From NCBI GenBank assembly GCA_045655805.1, contig JAZOPZ010000022.1, forward strand, positions 51,020 to 115,019: a DNA stretch of 64,000 bases, given 5' to 3'. The position numbers were made by a program, and so were the translations under genes. Below, in pieces: positions 17,824 through 26,102 of the stretch (its first letter is position 1; each line of letters begins with the position of its first letter). The notes beneath the pieces are model-generated. The model was not told where the DNA came from. It did no database searches and was given only the letters and a program-made list of their open reading frames with translations. Source of the DNA: UBA11475 sp045655805. Lineage in GTDB: Bacteria; Bacillota; Clostridia; Christensenellales; Borkfalkiaceae.

Positions 17824-17852
17824 ATAACGGTATTGCCAAAACTTGCCATTTT
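17824..17852 (+). repeat. Dispersed intergenic repeat, copy 1 (between era and yqzL)
   Basis: Matches the family core AACGGTRTTGYGAAAGTTGA followed by CCAWWW, with four to five differences. It is the only copy lying inside an operon rather than after a terminator. Confidence 0.5.
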
Positions 17853-17892
17853 ACAGGTGTATAGCAACAAATAAACAGCGCAAACTAATCAT

Positions 17893-18006
17893 ATGAAAAA
17901 AGATGATTTAACTGCGCAAGACGTGGCGTGGAGCCTGTTTGAAAAAACGGGAGATATAACTTACTATTGCCTATATAAACAACTTAAAGGCGACATTAAT
18001 GGATAA
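17893..18006 (+). CDS. yqzL: YqzL-family small protein
   Basis: A 37-codon frame whose product contains DVAWSLFEKTGDITYYCLYKQ, matching the short YqzL pattern (..TWxLFxxTGxxxxYLLxK..) found between era and recO in many Bacillota. The position is the same here. Its 3' end overlaps the recO start (ATG at 17999) by 8 bases, so recO translation is probably coupled to it. No clear Shine-Dalgarno upstream. Function is unknown. Confidence 0.75.
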   Translation: MKKDDLTAQDVAWSLFEKTGDITYYCLYKQLKGDING

Positions 18007-18718
18007 AAAATTGAACGGCTTAGTGCTTAAGGCTGTTTCTTACGGTGAAAAGGATAAAATTTTAACGATACTCACTTTAGAAGAAGGGTTAGTATCGGCA
18101 AAAATAAAAGGTGTAAAAGGGGCGGGGGCGAAACTAAAATTCGCATCCGAGCCTTTTTGTTTTGCTGAATTTCTTTTTGCAGAAACTGGAGACAAAAAAA
18201 CTGTTACAGGTGCGTCTATTTACGATGGTTTTTATCCTTTGCGTGAAGATATAAATAAGTTTTACGCAGGTATGACGGTTCTTGAGTTTTGTTTAAAGTT
18301 TTGTCTTGATTTAGAACCGTCACCAGAAATTTTTGAAAAAGCAACGGAGGCTCTTTCTGCACTGGCTTATTCTGATAAGCAACCTTCAAAAATTTTGGTG
18401 GAATTTTTGCTTTCAGGGTTAAAATATTCTGGGTACTACTTAAATACTCAAACTTGCTTTTATTGTGAGTGTGAAATTGATGGCAGAGTGTTTTTTCAAT
18501 CTTCTTCAGGTGGCTTTTTGTGTCTTGATTGCGTGGGTGAAACTGGTATGGAAGTGAGCAGGTTTACATACGGGGTACTAAAAAAAGTCGATATGGACGA
18601 AGAACTCACGGAGGAAGAAAACGCACATATTTTAAGGGCGCTGAAACTTTTAGATTTTTATATGGAAGACCGCGCGGAAACTTCGCTTAAAGCCCTTAAA
18701 GATTTCATATCTTTATAA
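17999..18718 (+). CDS. recO: DNA repair protein RecO
   Basis: 239 residues. RecO works with RecR to load RecA onto SSB-coated single strands in RecF-type repair. N-terminal OB fold (about 1-80) beginning KLNGLVLKAVSYGEKDKILTIL in pieces, helical middle, and a zinc finger of four cysteines (CFYCECEIDG ... CLDC, about 152-176). The start ATG is embedded in the end of yqzL. Last gene of the yqfC operon, closed by a terminator. Confidence 0.95.
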   Translation: MDKKLNGLVLKAVSYGEKDKILTILTLEEGLVSAKIKGVKGAGAKLKFASEPFCFAEFLFAETGDKKTVTGASIYDGFYPLREDINKFYAGMTVLEFCLKFCLDLEPSPEIFEKATEALSALAYSDKQPSKILVEFLLSGLKYSGYYLNTQTCFYCECEIDGRVFFQSSSGGFLCLDCVGETGMEVSRFTYGVLKKVDMDEELTEEENAHILRALKLLDFYMEDRAETSLKALKDFISL

Positions 18719-18722
18719 AACG

Positions 18723-18756
18723 ACCTTTGTAATCGTAATTTTTACAAAGGTTTTTT
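18723..18756 (+). terminator. Terminator of the yqfC-recO operon
   Basis: ACCTTTGTAA pairs with TTACAAAGGT, followed by a run of six T. Confidence 0.8.
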
Positions 18757-18796
18757 ACTTTTAAAGCACAAGACGAAAAAACATTGCTCAAATAAC

Positions 18797-18825
18797 TTGA
18801 AAAATTGTAAAAAATGATGTAATAT
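18797..18825 (+). promoter_or_regulatory. Promoter of ppdK
   Basis: TTGAAA (18797-18802), 17 bp, TAATAT (18820-18825). The ppdK ATG is 48 bp downstream behind AAGGAG. Confidence 0.55.
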
Positions 18826-18872
18826 ATGAGTTGTAATAAAATTAAAGAAAAATTTAAGGAGAATAGAGAATT

Positions 18873-21500
18873 ATGAAGTACGTTTATCTCTTCAAAGAAG
18901 GTAAAGGCTCTATGCGTGAACTTCTCGGTGGTAAAGGCGCTAACCTTGCAGAAATGACAAACCTCGGTCTTCCTGTGCCACAAGGTTTCACTATCACTAC
19001 TGAAGCGTGCACGCAATATTATGAAGACGGTAAAAAGATTAGACAAGACATCTGTGACGAAATTATGGATAATATCGTTAAGATGGAAGAAATCACCGGC
19101 AAAAAGTTCGGCGATATGGAAAATCCTTTACTCGTTTCAGTTCGTTCAGGCGCAAGAGCGTCTATGCCTGGCATGATGGACACCATCTTAAACCTTGGCT
19201 TAAACGAACAAGTTGTTGAAGTTCTTTCTAAAAAGTCTGGCAACCCACGCTGGGCTTGGGACTGTTATAGAAGATTTATTCAAATGTATTCCGACGTAGT
19301 TATGGAAGTTGGCAAGAAATACTTTGAAGAACTCATTGATAAGATGAAGGAAGAAAAGGGTGTTTCTCAAGATACTGAACTCACCGCTGACGACCTTAAA
19401 GAACTTGCAAATCAATTTAAGGCTGAATATAAAGCAAAAATTGGTAAAGATTTCCCATCTGATCCAAAAGAACAACTCTTCGGCGCAATCGAAGCAGTTT
19501 TCCGTTCTTGGGACAATCCTAGAGCAAACACCTATCGTCGTGACAACGATATCCCATATAGTTGGGGTACTGCTGTTAACGTACAAATGATGGCTTTCGG
19601 TAATATGGGTGAAACTTCTGGTACAGGCGTTGCATTTACTCGTAACCCTTCAACCGGTGAAAAGAAGTTAATGGGTGAATTCTTAATGAACGCTCAAGGT
19701 GAAGACGTTGTTGCCGGCGTTAGAACCCCACAATCTATCGACCAACTTAACGAAGTAATGCCTGAAGTTTACGCTCAATTCGTAAACGTTTGCAATATTT
19801 TAGAAAATCACTATAAAGATATGCAAGATATGGAGTTCACTATTCAAGAAGGTCAACTCTATATGCTCCAAACCCGTAACGGCAAGAGAACTGCAAAGGC
19901 AGCGCTCAAGATCGCTTGCGACTTGGTTGACGAAGGTATGAAGACTGAAGAAGAAGCAGTTCTTATGATTGATCCTCGTAACCTTGACACCCTCTTGCAC
20001 CCACAATTTGATGCAAAGGCTGTTAAGAGTGCAAAGGTTATTGGGAAGGCACTTCCTGCATCACCTGGTGCTGCTTGTGGTAAAATCGTTTTCACTGCTG
20101 AAGACGCTAAAAACTGGGCTGCTAGAGGCGAAAAGGTAGTTCTCGTAAGACTTGAAACTTCACCTGAAGATATCGAAGGTATGAAAGCCGCTCAAGGTAT
20201 TTTAACCGTTCGTGGAGGTATGACCTCTCACGCGGCAGTTGTTGCTCGTGGTATGGGTACCTGTTGTGTTTCTGGTTGTAAAGAAATCAATATGGATGAA
20301 GAAAACAAGAAGTTTGAACTCGCTGGCAAAGTATATCACGAAGGTGATTGTATTTCTATCGACGGTTCAACTGGTAATATTTACGATGGTCTTTTACCAA
20401 CTGTTGACGCTACTATTGAAGGCGAATTCGATAGAATTATGGGTTGGGCTGATAAGTATCGCGCGCTCGGCGTAAGAACTAACGCTGATACACCTAAAGA
20501 CGCTGCTAAAGCAGTTGAACTTGGCGCTGAAGGTATCGGTCTTTGCCGTACGGAACATATGTTCTTTGAAGAGGGTAGAATTGAACCTTTCAGAGAAATG
20601 ATTTGCGCAACGACTGCAGAAGAACGCGAACTCGCTCTTGAAAAGATTTTACCTTTCCAACAAGGCGACTTTGAAAAATTATACGAAGCACTCGGTGGTA
20701 TGCCTGTAACTATCAGATTCCTTGACCCACCACTTCACGAATTCGTTCCAACTGAACAAGCGGATATCGAAAAACTTGCTAAATCTCAAGGCAAGACTGT
20801 TGCTGACATTAAAGCAATAATCGCAGGCTTACACGAATCTAATCCTATGATGGGTCACCGTGGTTGCCGTCTTACCGTAACTTATCCTGAAATTGCAAAG
20901 ATGCAAACCAAGGCAGTTATTAGAGCAGCAATTAAAGTTTCTAAAGCACACGCTGATTGGAACGTTTTACCTGAAATTATGATTCCACTCGTTGGCGAAG
21001 TTAAAGAACTTGAATTCGTTAAGAAAATCGTTGTTGCTACCGCTGAAGAAGAAATTAAGAACGCAGGTGTCAAACTTGATTATAAGGTTGGTACTATGAT
21101 TGAAATCCCACGTGCTGCAATCACCGCTGATGAAATCGCTAAATCTGCTGAATTCTTCTGTTTTGGTACTAACGACTTGACTCAAATGACGTTTGGGTTC
21201 TCTCGTGACGATGCTGGTAAGTTCCTTGGGGCTTACTATGATACCAAGATTTATGAAAACGATCCGTTTGCTAAACTTGATAGATTCGGCGTTGGTAAAC
21301 TTATGGATATTGCTGTTAAACTCGGTAAGGGTGTAAATAGTGACCTCCATTGTGGTATTTGTGGTGAACACGGTGGCGACCCTGTTTCGGTTGAATTCTG
21401 TCACGAAATTGGTCTTGACTACGTTTCTTGCTCACCATACAGAGTTCCTATTGCTAGACTCGCTGCTGCGCAAGCTAATATTAAAAACCCACGCAAATAA
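18873..21500 (+). CDS. ppdK: Pyruvate, phosphate dikinase
   Basis: 875 residues, standard length. Interconverts pyruvate, ATP and Pi with PEP, AMP and PPi; in anaerobes it usually runs in the glycolytic direction, using PPi to make ATP. N-terminal ATP-grasp nucleotide domain (GGKGANLAEM near 20-29), the swivelling phosphohistidine domain with GGMTSHAAVVARGMG (catalytic His453), and a C-terminal PEP/pyruvate barrel containing GLCRTEHMFF and CGICGEHGGDP (catalytic Cys near 828). Codon use is more biased than in neighbours, suggesting high expression. It stands alone between a promoter and a terminator. Read together with the PPi-type phosphofructokinase at 34.9 kb it suggests PPi-linked glycolysis. 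Confidence 0.98.
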   Translation: MKYVYLFKEGKGSMRELLGGKGANLAEMTNLGLPVPQGFTITTEACTQYYEDGKKIRQDICDEIMDNIVKMEEITGKKFGDMENPLLVSVRSGARASMPGMMDTILNLGLNEQVVEVLSKKSGNPRWAWDCYRRFIQMYSDVVMEVGKKYFEELIDKMKEEKGVSQDTELTADDLKELANQFKAEYKAKIGKDFPSDPKEQLFGAIEAVFRSWDNPRANTYRRDNDIPYSWGTAVNVQMMAFGNMGETSGTGVAFTRNPSTGEKKLMGEFLMNAQGEDVVAGVRTPQSIDQLNEVMPEVYAQFVNVCNILENHYKDMQDMEFTIQEGQLYMLQTRNGKRTAKAALKIACDLVDEGMKTEEEAVLMIDPRNLDTLLHPQFDAKAVKSAKVIGKALPASPGAACGKIVFTAEDAKNWAARGEKVVLVRLETSPEDIEGMKAAQGILTVRGGMTSHAAVVARGMGTCCVSGCKEINMDEENKKFELAGKVYHEGDCISIDGSTGNIYDGLLPTVDATIEGEFDRIMGWADKYRALGVRTNADTPKDAAKAVELGAEGIGLCRTEHMFFEEGRIEPFREMICATTAEERELALEKILPFQQGDFEKLYEALGGMPVTIRFLDPPLHEFVPTEQADIEKLAKSQGKTVADIKAIIAGLHESNPMMGHRGCRLTVTYPEIAKMQTKAVIRAAIKVSKAHADWNVLPEIMIPLVGEVKELEFVKKIVVATAEEEIKNAGVKLDYKVGTMIEIPRAAITADEIAKSAEFFCFGTNDLTQMTFGFSRDDAGKFLGAYYDTKIYENDPFAKLDRFGVGKLMDIAVKLGKGVNSDLHCGICGEHGGDPVSVEFCHEIGLDYVSCSPYRVPIARLAAAQANIKNPRK

Positions 21501-21506
21501 TTGCAA

Positions 21507-21547
21507 ATTAAAACAAAAAAGCACTCGTTTGAGTGCTTTTTTAATGC
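21507..21547 (+). repeat. 41-bp terminator repeat, left copy
   Basis: Contains the ppdK terminator: AAAAAAGCACTC, loop GTTT, GAGTGCTTTTTT. All 41 bases recur identically at 22334-22374, bracketing the XRE/zinc-ribbon pair. Confidence 0.85.
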
Positions 21548-21565
21548 CTGTTGTTGTATATAAAA

Positions 21566-21775
21566 TTAATCTTTTAACCCAAGTAAGTAGTCGGCTGAAA
21601 CATCAAAGATTTTGCACATTATAATGACGTATTCAGTGGTTGGCAGGGCTTTGCTATTTTCCCATAAAGAAATAGTATCTTGCGAAACTTGTAGAAAATC
21701 ACCTAATTTTGCTTGTGATAAGTCGTTTTCTAAACGCAATTCTTTTATGCGTTCTCCGATTATTTTGGTGCTCAT
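21566..21775 (-). CDS. XRE-family transcriptional regulator
   Basis: 69 residues, essentially a single Cro/C1-type helix-turn-helix domain: RIKELRLENDLSQAKLGDFL and VSQDTISLWENSKALPTTEY, ending FDVSADYLLGLKD as in many Clostridia regulators. GGGGAG precedes the ATG. It is divergent from a zinc-ribbon membrane protein gene; two near-identical palindromes in the shared intergenic region are the likely binding sites, giving autorepression and control of the partner. Confidence 0.92.
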   Translation of the reverse strand: MSTKIIGERIKELRLENDLSQAKLGDFLQVSQDTISLWENSKALPTTEYVIIMCKIFDVSADYLLGLKD

Positions 21776-21809
21776 AATTCTCCCCGCAAGTTTTTACTAT
21801 TTTTATTTT

Positions 21810-21860
21810 ACGAGATTTTCTCGTGAAATAATTGACATACGAGAAATTCTCGTATATAAT
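21810..21860. promoter_or_regulatory. Divergent operator-promoter of the XRE/zinc-ribbon pair
   Basis: Two palindromes, ACGAGA-TTT-TCTCGT (21810-21824) and TACGAGAAATTCTCGTA (21838-21854). The second fills exactly the 17-bp spacer between TTGACA (21832-21837) and TATAAT (21855-21860) of the plus-strand promoter, so a bound dimer would block RNA polymerase. The first lies where the minus-strand XRE promoter would be. Binding by the adjacent XRE protein is inference. Confidence 0.75.
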
Positions 21861-21917
21861 AGTATTAGCGATTAGGTATTTGTTAAAACCACTTAACGTT
21901 TTACGGGGGATAATTAT

Positions 21918-22319
21918 ATGAAAGAGGCTAAATGTCCAAATTGTGGTGGGAATATTGTGGTTGATGAGAAAAAAGAAATTGGCATCTGTCAATTTTGCAA
22001 TGCTCCATTTATAACGGAAAAGGCAATAGCGCAAGTTAGTAATAATACGTCTAATAACGCACAAACGATTATAAATAATTATTATAACGCCCCAACAACT
22101 GGACAAACTGGTGGCGTCGTAAAAAATGAAGCACCTTCAATTTTTAATCGTAGTTCGTCACCGATTAACGACAGGAGTAAAGAGGATCCTAGACCAAGAC
22201 TTAACGTTTTATTGGCAGTATTTTTGTGTTGTATGTATTTTCTCCCTGGTGTTATTTATATAGCGTACGTTAAGGGCGAACAAAAGAAGTGGGACAGAAG
22301 ACACGGCATAGAGGATTAA
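21918..22319 (+). CDS. Zinc-ribbon protein with a C-terminal membrane segment
   Basis: 133 residues. An N-terminal zinc ribbon, CPNCGGNIVVDEKKEIGICQFC (Cys8, Cys11, Cys27, Cys30 by spacing, written in two halves: CPNCGG and CQFC), is followed by a long polar linker rich in Asn, Ser and Thr (35-90) and one membrane helix near 96-118 (LLAVFLCCMYFLPGVIYIAY). Function unknown; similar zinc-ribbon/TM proteins are common accessory genes in gut Clostridia. It is controlled by a strong promoter with an operator in its spacer. Confidence 0.75.
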   Translation: MKEAKCPNCGGNIVVDEKKEIGICQFCNAPFITEKAIAQVSNNTSNNAQTIINNYYNAPTTGQTGGVVKNEAPSIFNRSSSPINDRSKEDPRPRLNVLLAVFLCCMYFLPGVIYIAYVKGEQKKWDRRHGIED

Positions 22320-22333
22320 TAGATGGCTAAAAT

Positions 22334-22374
22334 ATTAAAACAAAAAAGCACTCGTTTGAGTGCTTTTTTAATGC
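22334..22374 (+). repeat. 41-bp terminator repeat, right copy
   Basis: Identical to 21507-21547. Here the hairpin terminates the zinc-ribbon gene, beginning 14 bp after its stop codon. The 124-bp stretch 22375-22498 after it shows no feature I can support. Confidence 0.85.
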
Positions 22375-22498
22375 TTTTAATGTTTATTTGGATTGTTTAA
22401 AATACTGCATAAAATGTATTATTTTGTTATATTCAAACACTGCTCCGATTATTATACAATAATACACTAAAAACTATTGTAAAAATATTCGTATAATG

Positions 22499-23313
22499 TT
22501 AAATACGAGTTTTTCTATATTCTTTTGGTGTTTTGCCTGTTTGCTTTTTGAATTGCTCTAAAAAAGTAGAAATTGTATTAAAACCACATTTATAGCAAAG
22601 TTCAGCCGTTGTAAAATCGCTGGTTGATAAAAGTCTTTTAGCGTAGTTAATTTTTAGTTCAGTCAAATACTCTTTAAAAGTTTTGCCCGTGCTTAATTTG
22701 AATTTTCGGCAAAAGTAATTTGCTTGCAAATTGCATTTTGACGCTACGCTCTCCAGCGATGGATTATTTAAAAATTCTGCGTGCAAATATTTTAACGCCT
22801 CGGTAATTAATCCGTCGTTTTGTGTGTTTGGTAGTTCAGAGTGTCTTTTGCCTTGCCTTAAAATGCTCAAAAACAAATATTCAAGCAATAATTTTTTTGC
22901 TTACAGGTTATTTGTGGAAACGAGAGTTTCTTAACTCAATAAAATTTCAAAGGCTTTTAAAAAATTTGGTTTTTAGAAAAATCCGCACTATAAAAACCGT
23001 CTCCGCTTAAAAAACTCGTCATAAGTTCTTCTGACACGCTGTTTTGCGAAAAGGAAACGTTAAGCATATCGCATTTGTTAAAAGAAGAAACTTCGTGTAT
23101 ATCGGTGGGTCTGATTAAAAACGCCGTACCACTTTTAAATGGCACTTTTTCGCCGTTGATTTCGTTTACTCCGTCACCGTTTATAACAAATTCGATTTCA
23201 TAGTATTCGTGATAGTGGCAAGGATATTTACCGTCTAATACGCGTTTTGACGCTTTCATAAAGCCATCGGGGAGTTCGCTAGAACTTTTCAATTTAAAAA
23301 TTTCAGGTTTCAT
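22499..23313 (-). pseudogene. Decayed AraC-family regulator
   Basis: The 5' part (from MKPEIFKLKSS) is a cupin-like AraC effector domain (YPCHYHEYYEIEFVING ... GTAFLIRPTDIHEV) that runs into a stop at 22957-22959 beside a T6 run. After a one-base shift the protein continues KAFEILLS-stop-ETLVSTNNL-stop-AKKLLLEYLFLSIL and joins the 3' part, a complete AraC DNA-binding domain (two helix-turn-helices, CGFNTISTFLEQFKKQTGKTP, ending KEYRKTRI). So there is at least one frameshift and two in-frame TAA codons. AraC proteins of this type normally regulate a neighbouring sugar-use gene; the neighbour here is a truncated GH2 gene. Confidence 0.85.
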
Positions 23314-23329
23314 AGTTAAATTATCGTCC

Positions 23330-24082
23330 ATGTACACGCAATCTAACGCAAGGTTCGTAAGCGAAGCCGGGTTTCCATCAGCGCCTAACGTTGAAAGCGC
23401 GTTAAAGTTTATTCCCCAAAGTTCGCTCAATAACTTTTCTTCAGACGATTGGATAACTCACCAAGTCGATTGGTACTTAAAAGATTATCGCTTTGCTTTC
23501 GTTAAAAATCAAGTGGTAAACTACTTTGGTTTTTGTCCTGATACTTACGTTGAACTTACGCCACTTTCACAAATTGCACAAGCAGAAGCGTTCAAATTCT
23601 TGATAGAATTTATGCGTTCTAATAAACCTAATAAGCGGGGGCTTTTATGGTGGAATATGATGGACGGTTGGCCAAATATGACTGAAGCCGTAGTCGATTA
23701 TTACTTTAATAGAAAGGTTGCGTTTAATGTGATAGCGCGCTCACAACAAGGTTTTACAATGACGGTTACGACGGATTCCGAAGGCAGACTTAACCTTATT
23801 GCGCTTAACTATACTAATGATTTAGTCAAGGTTAATTACACTGTGGTTGACGGCGAAACGGACGAGATTTACGCCAACGGTTGCGTCGAAACCTTACCAC
23901 GCATAAATAAAAGGCTTGGTATTTTGCCGATTTCTAACGCGCAAAAACGCTTGCTTATTATTAAGTTTGACGGTGACAAAAAGGGCTTTAATCACTACAT
24001 CGTGGGCGAACCGTCTTTTGTGCCTGAAACCGTTAAAAAGTGGTATCAAATTATAAAAAATTTAGAAGTCGATTATAAATAA
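23330..24082 (+). pseudogene. GH2 beta-mannosidase-like gene, 5'-truncated remnant
   Basis: About 250 C-terminal residues of a family 2 glycosidase: RFVSEAGFPSAPN (containing the nucleophile-region Glu), WITHQVDWY, EAFKFLIEFMRSNKPNKRG and GLLWWNMMDGWPNMTEAVVDYY are hallmarks of beta-mannosidase-like GH2 enzymes. The jelly-roll and most of the barrel (around 500 residues) are missing; the recognisable homology begins about 30 bp from the start of the oppositely oriented araC remnant, with no ribosome site. This looks like a deletion junction rather than a functional short gene. Confidence 0.75.
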
Positions 24083-24143
24083 GCATAGTCCTTTTAAGTA
24101 TTAAATAATTTTTATTAAAACAAAAAAGATTAACGCGTAACGC

Positions 24144-24172
24144 TTGACAAACATAAAAGCGCGTGCTATCAT
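24144..24172 (+). promoter_or_regulatory. Promoter of the pyr operon
   Basis: TTGACA (24144-24149), 17 bp, TATCAT (24167-24172). Transcription would start near 24179, giving a leader of about 140 nt before pyrR. Confidence 0.75.
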
Positions 24173-24178
24173 ATAAGC

Positions 24179-24308
24179 AGTTAAAAAAACAACTCTTTAA
24201 ATCGATGCAGAGACGTCGGTAAGACTTGTAAAAATGGGGTACGCGCAAAAAGTGCGCTACGTTACTTTCGCATAAAAAGTCTTGCCACGCGCAAGGCTTT
24301 TTCTTTTT
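24179..24308 (+). promoter_or_regulatory. PyrR-dependent attenuator leader of the pyr operon
   Basis: A PyrR-binding hairpin is visible: lower stem AACTCTT (24191-24197) with AAGACTT (24221-24227), a purine-rich internal bulge, upper stem CGATG/CGTCG and the hexaloop CAGAGA (24208-24213), which fits the CNGNGA loop known to bind PyrR. The lower-stem strand AAGACTT can instead pair with AAGTCTT (24277-24283), the left arm of the terminator AAAAAGTCTTGC/GCAAGGCTTTTT (24274-24302) and its T tract. Thus PyrR plus UMP would stabilise the first hairpin and allow termination; without it the antiterminator forms. A further hairpin lies at 24239-24261. The mechanism is that described for Bacillus; its use here follows from the sequence match. 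Confidence 0.85.
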
Positions 24309-24317
24309 AGGTGAAGT

Positions 24318-24851
24318 ATGAAACGCAAAACACTCGTTATGGACGAAACGGCAGTTAAACGTGCTTTAGCAAGAATAACCCACGAATTGATTGAACGAAA
24401 CAAGGGCGTTGAAGACGTTTGTTTGTTGGGTGTAAAAACTAGAGGCGTTCCGCTTGCTGAAATGTTAGCACAAAACGTGCTCACTTTTGAGGGGCAAAAA
24501 GTTCCCGTAGGGTATATTGACATCACTCTGCACAGGGACGATATTTCGCCTGACCAAAAAAAATCGGGAGGGGAGTGTCACTTTCCTTGCGATATAACGG
24601 ATAAAACCGTTATCATTATTGACGACGTTATGTATACGGGTAGAACTGCAAGGGCAGCGATAGAGGCGACCTTTTCTTACGCAAGACCAAAGGCTTTGCA
24701 GTATGCCGTGTTAGTTGACCGTGGACATAGAGAGTTACCTATCCGTCCCGACTACGTGGGTAAAAACGTGCCTACTTCTAAAGATGAAATTATCGACGTT
24801 ATGGTAAACGCTGTTGACGGTGAAACTTGCGTCTACATTTGTGATAAATAA
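24318..24851 (+). CDS. pyrR: Bifunctional pyr operon attenuator PyrR / uracil phosphoribosyltransferase
   Basis: 177 residues, usual length. Binds pyr mRNA in response to UMP and has weak uracil phosphoribosyltransferase activity. The PRPP-binding motif VIIIDDVMYTGRTARAA is at about 95-111, and DITLHRDD and LVDRGHRELPIRPDYVGKN are typical of PyrR. First gene of the operon, right after the attenuator whose hairpin it should bind. Confidence 0.97.
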   Translation: MKRKTLVMDETAVKRALARITHELIERNKGVEDVCLLGVKTRGVPLAEMLAQNVLTFEGQKVPVGYIDITLHRDDISPDQKKSGGECHFPCDITDKTVIIIDDVMYTGRTARAAIEATFSYARPKALQYAVLVDRGHRELPIRPDYVGKNVPTSKDEIIDVMVNAVDGETCVYICDK

Positions 24852-24863
24852 ACGGAGTTAACG

Positions 24864-26072
24864 ATGGAAAAAATTAAAGCGAAAATTTTTGTGCAAGATG
24901 CAATTTTATCGACTGTAAAAGAGCGCCTTTTTAGCGACGCTGATTTTTCCGTTTTTAATAATTCTAATTACGCTATTTTTCCCGGTTTTTGCGACGTGCA
25001 CGTGCATTTTCGCGAACCGGGTTTTTCGTATAAAGAAACTATAAAATCGGGTTCAATGGCTAGCGCAAGAGGTGGTTTTAGTGCCGTTTGTACTATGCCT
25101 AACTTAACCCCCGTGCCTGATAGCGTGCAAAATATTAGCAAGCAACTCGACATTATTAAAGAAAGTTCAGTTATAAACGTTTATCCGTACGCGTCCATTA
25201 CGGTTTGTCAGCAGGGTAAAGAATTGGTCGATTTCGATGCTCTTTCTTCGTATGCGATTGCTTTTTCCGACGACGGCAAAGGTGTTCAGTCTGAAGATAT
25301 GATGCGCTCGGCTATGCTTAAAGCAAAAGCACTTGGTAAAAAAATAGTAGCGCATTGTGAAGATAATTCACTTTTATTTAACGGATATATACACGACGGT
25401 GAATACGCCAAGACGCACGGCCATCGCGGGATATGTTCGGCAAGCGAATATAAGCAAATTGAAAGGGATTTAAAACTTGTTAAGGAAACGGGTGTAAGTT
25501 ACCACGTTTGTCACATTTCTACCAAAGAGAGTGTGGATTTAATTCGCAAGGCGCAAAGTGAAGGACTTGACGTTACTTGTGAGACTGCGCCACACTATCT
25601 TATCCTTGACGATAGCGACATTAAAGAAGAAGGACGGTTCAAAATGAACCCACCGTTACGCTCCAAATCCGACCGTTTGGCTCTTATAGAAGGGCTTAAA
25701 GACGGCACTATCGGTATGGTAGCAACCGACCACGCTCCACATTCTTTAGAGGAAAAATCCAAAGGGCTTGAGAAGAGCGCGTTTGGGGTAGTTGGTATTG
25801 AAACTTCTTTTTCGGCAATGTACACTCACTTGGTAAAAACGGGAATAATAACACTTGAAAAGTTGATTGAAGTTATGGCAATCAACCCACGCAAAAGGTT
25901 TGGTATTCCGTTTGGTGAAGATTATACGGTGTTCAACTTAAGTGAAGAATACACCGTAAATCCTGCAGAGTTTTTATCAAAGGGCAGGGCGACGCCGTTT
26001 GAAGGGATGAATTTTTTCGGCACTTGCGCCGAAACCGTGGTAAACGGTAAAACTGTTTACAAAGCAAAATAA
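24864..26072 (+). CDS. pyrC: Dihydroorotase
   Basis: 402 residues. Zinc enzyme that cyclises carbamoyl-aspartate to dihydroorotate. Metal motif DVHVHFREPG (44-53) with His46 and His48; later ligands in HCEDN (near 164), CHIST and ATDHAPH (near 291). It is of the PyrC class I (hydantoinase-like) type, in which the carboxylated lysine is replaced or absent in some members; I did not assign that residue. GGAG precedes the ATG, 12 bp after pyrR. Confidence 0.95.
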   Translation: MEKIKAKIFVQDAILSTVKERLFSDADFSVFNNSNYAIFPGFCDVHVHFREPGFSYKETIKSGSMASARGGFSAVCTMPNLTPVPDSVQNISKQLDIIKESSVINVYPYASITVCQQGKELVDFDALSSYAIAFSDDGKGVQSEDMMRSAMLKAKALGKKIVAHCEDNSLLFNGYIHDGEYAKTHGHRGICSASEYKQIERDLKLVKETGVSYHVCHISTKESVDLIRKAQSEGLDVTCETAPHYLILDDSDIKEEGRFKMNPPLRSKSDRLALIEGLKDGTIGMVATDHAPHSLEEKSKGLEKSAFGVVGIETSFSAMYTHLVKTGIITLEKLIEVMAINPRKRFGIPFGEDYTVFNLSEEYTVNPAEFLSKGRATPFEGMNFFGTCAETVVNGKTVYKAK

Positions 26073-26102
26073 TTAAAAAACAATATTCGGGAGAATTAAT
26101 TT

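Noticed and set aside
22323..22400. 25-codon ORF starting MAKILKQKSTRL after the zinc-ribbon gene
   Set aside because: Its body is the terminator hairpin and T run of the 41-bp repeat, there is no ribosome site, and the hydrophobic end is an effect of the T-rich DNA.
23314..23430. 39-codon N-terminal extension of the AraC fragment
   Set aside because: It is the reverse strand of the GH2 remnant and has no AraC similarity; the AraC start is MKPEIF at 23313.
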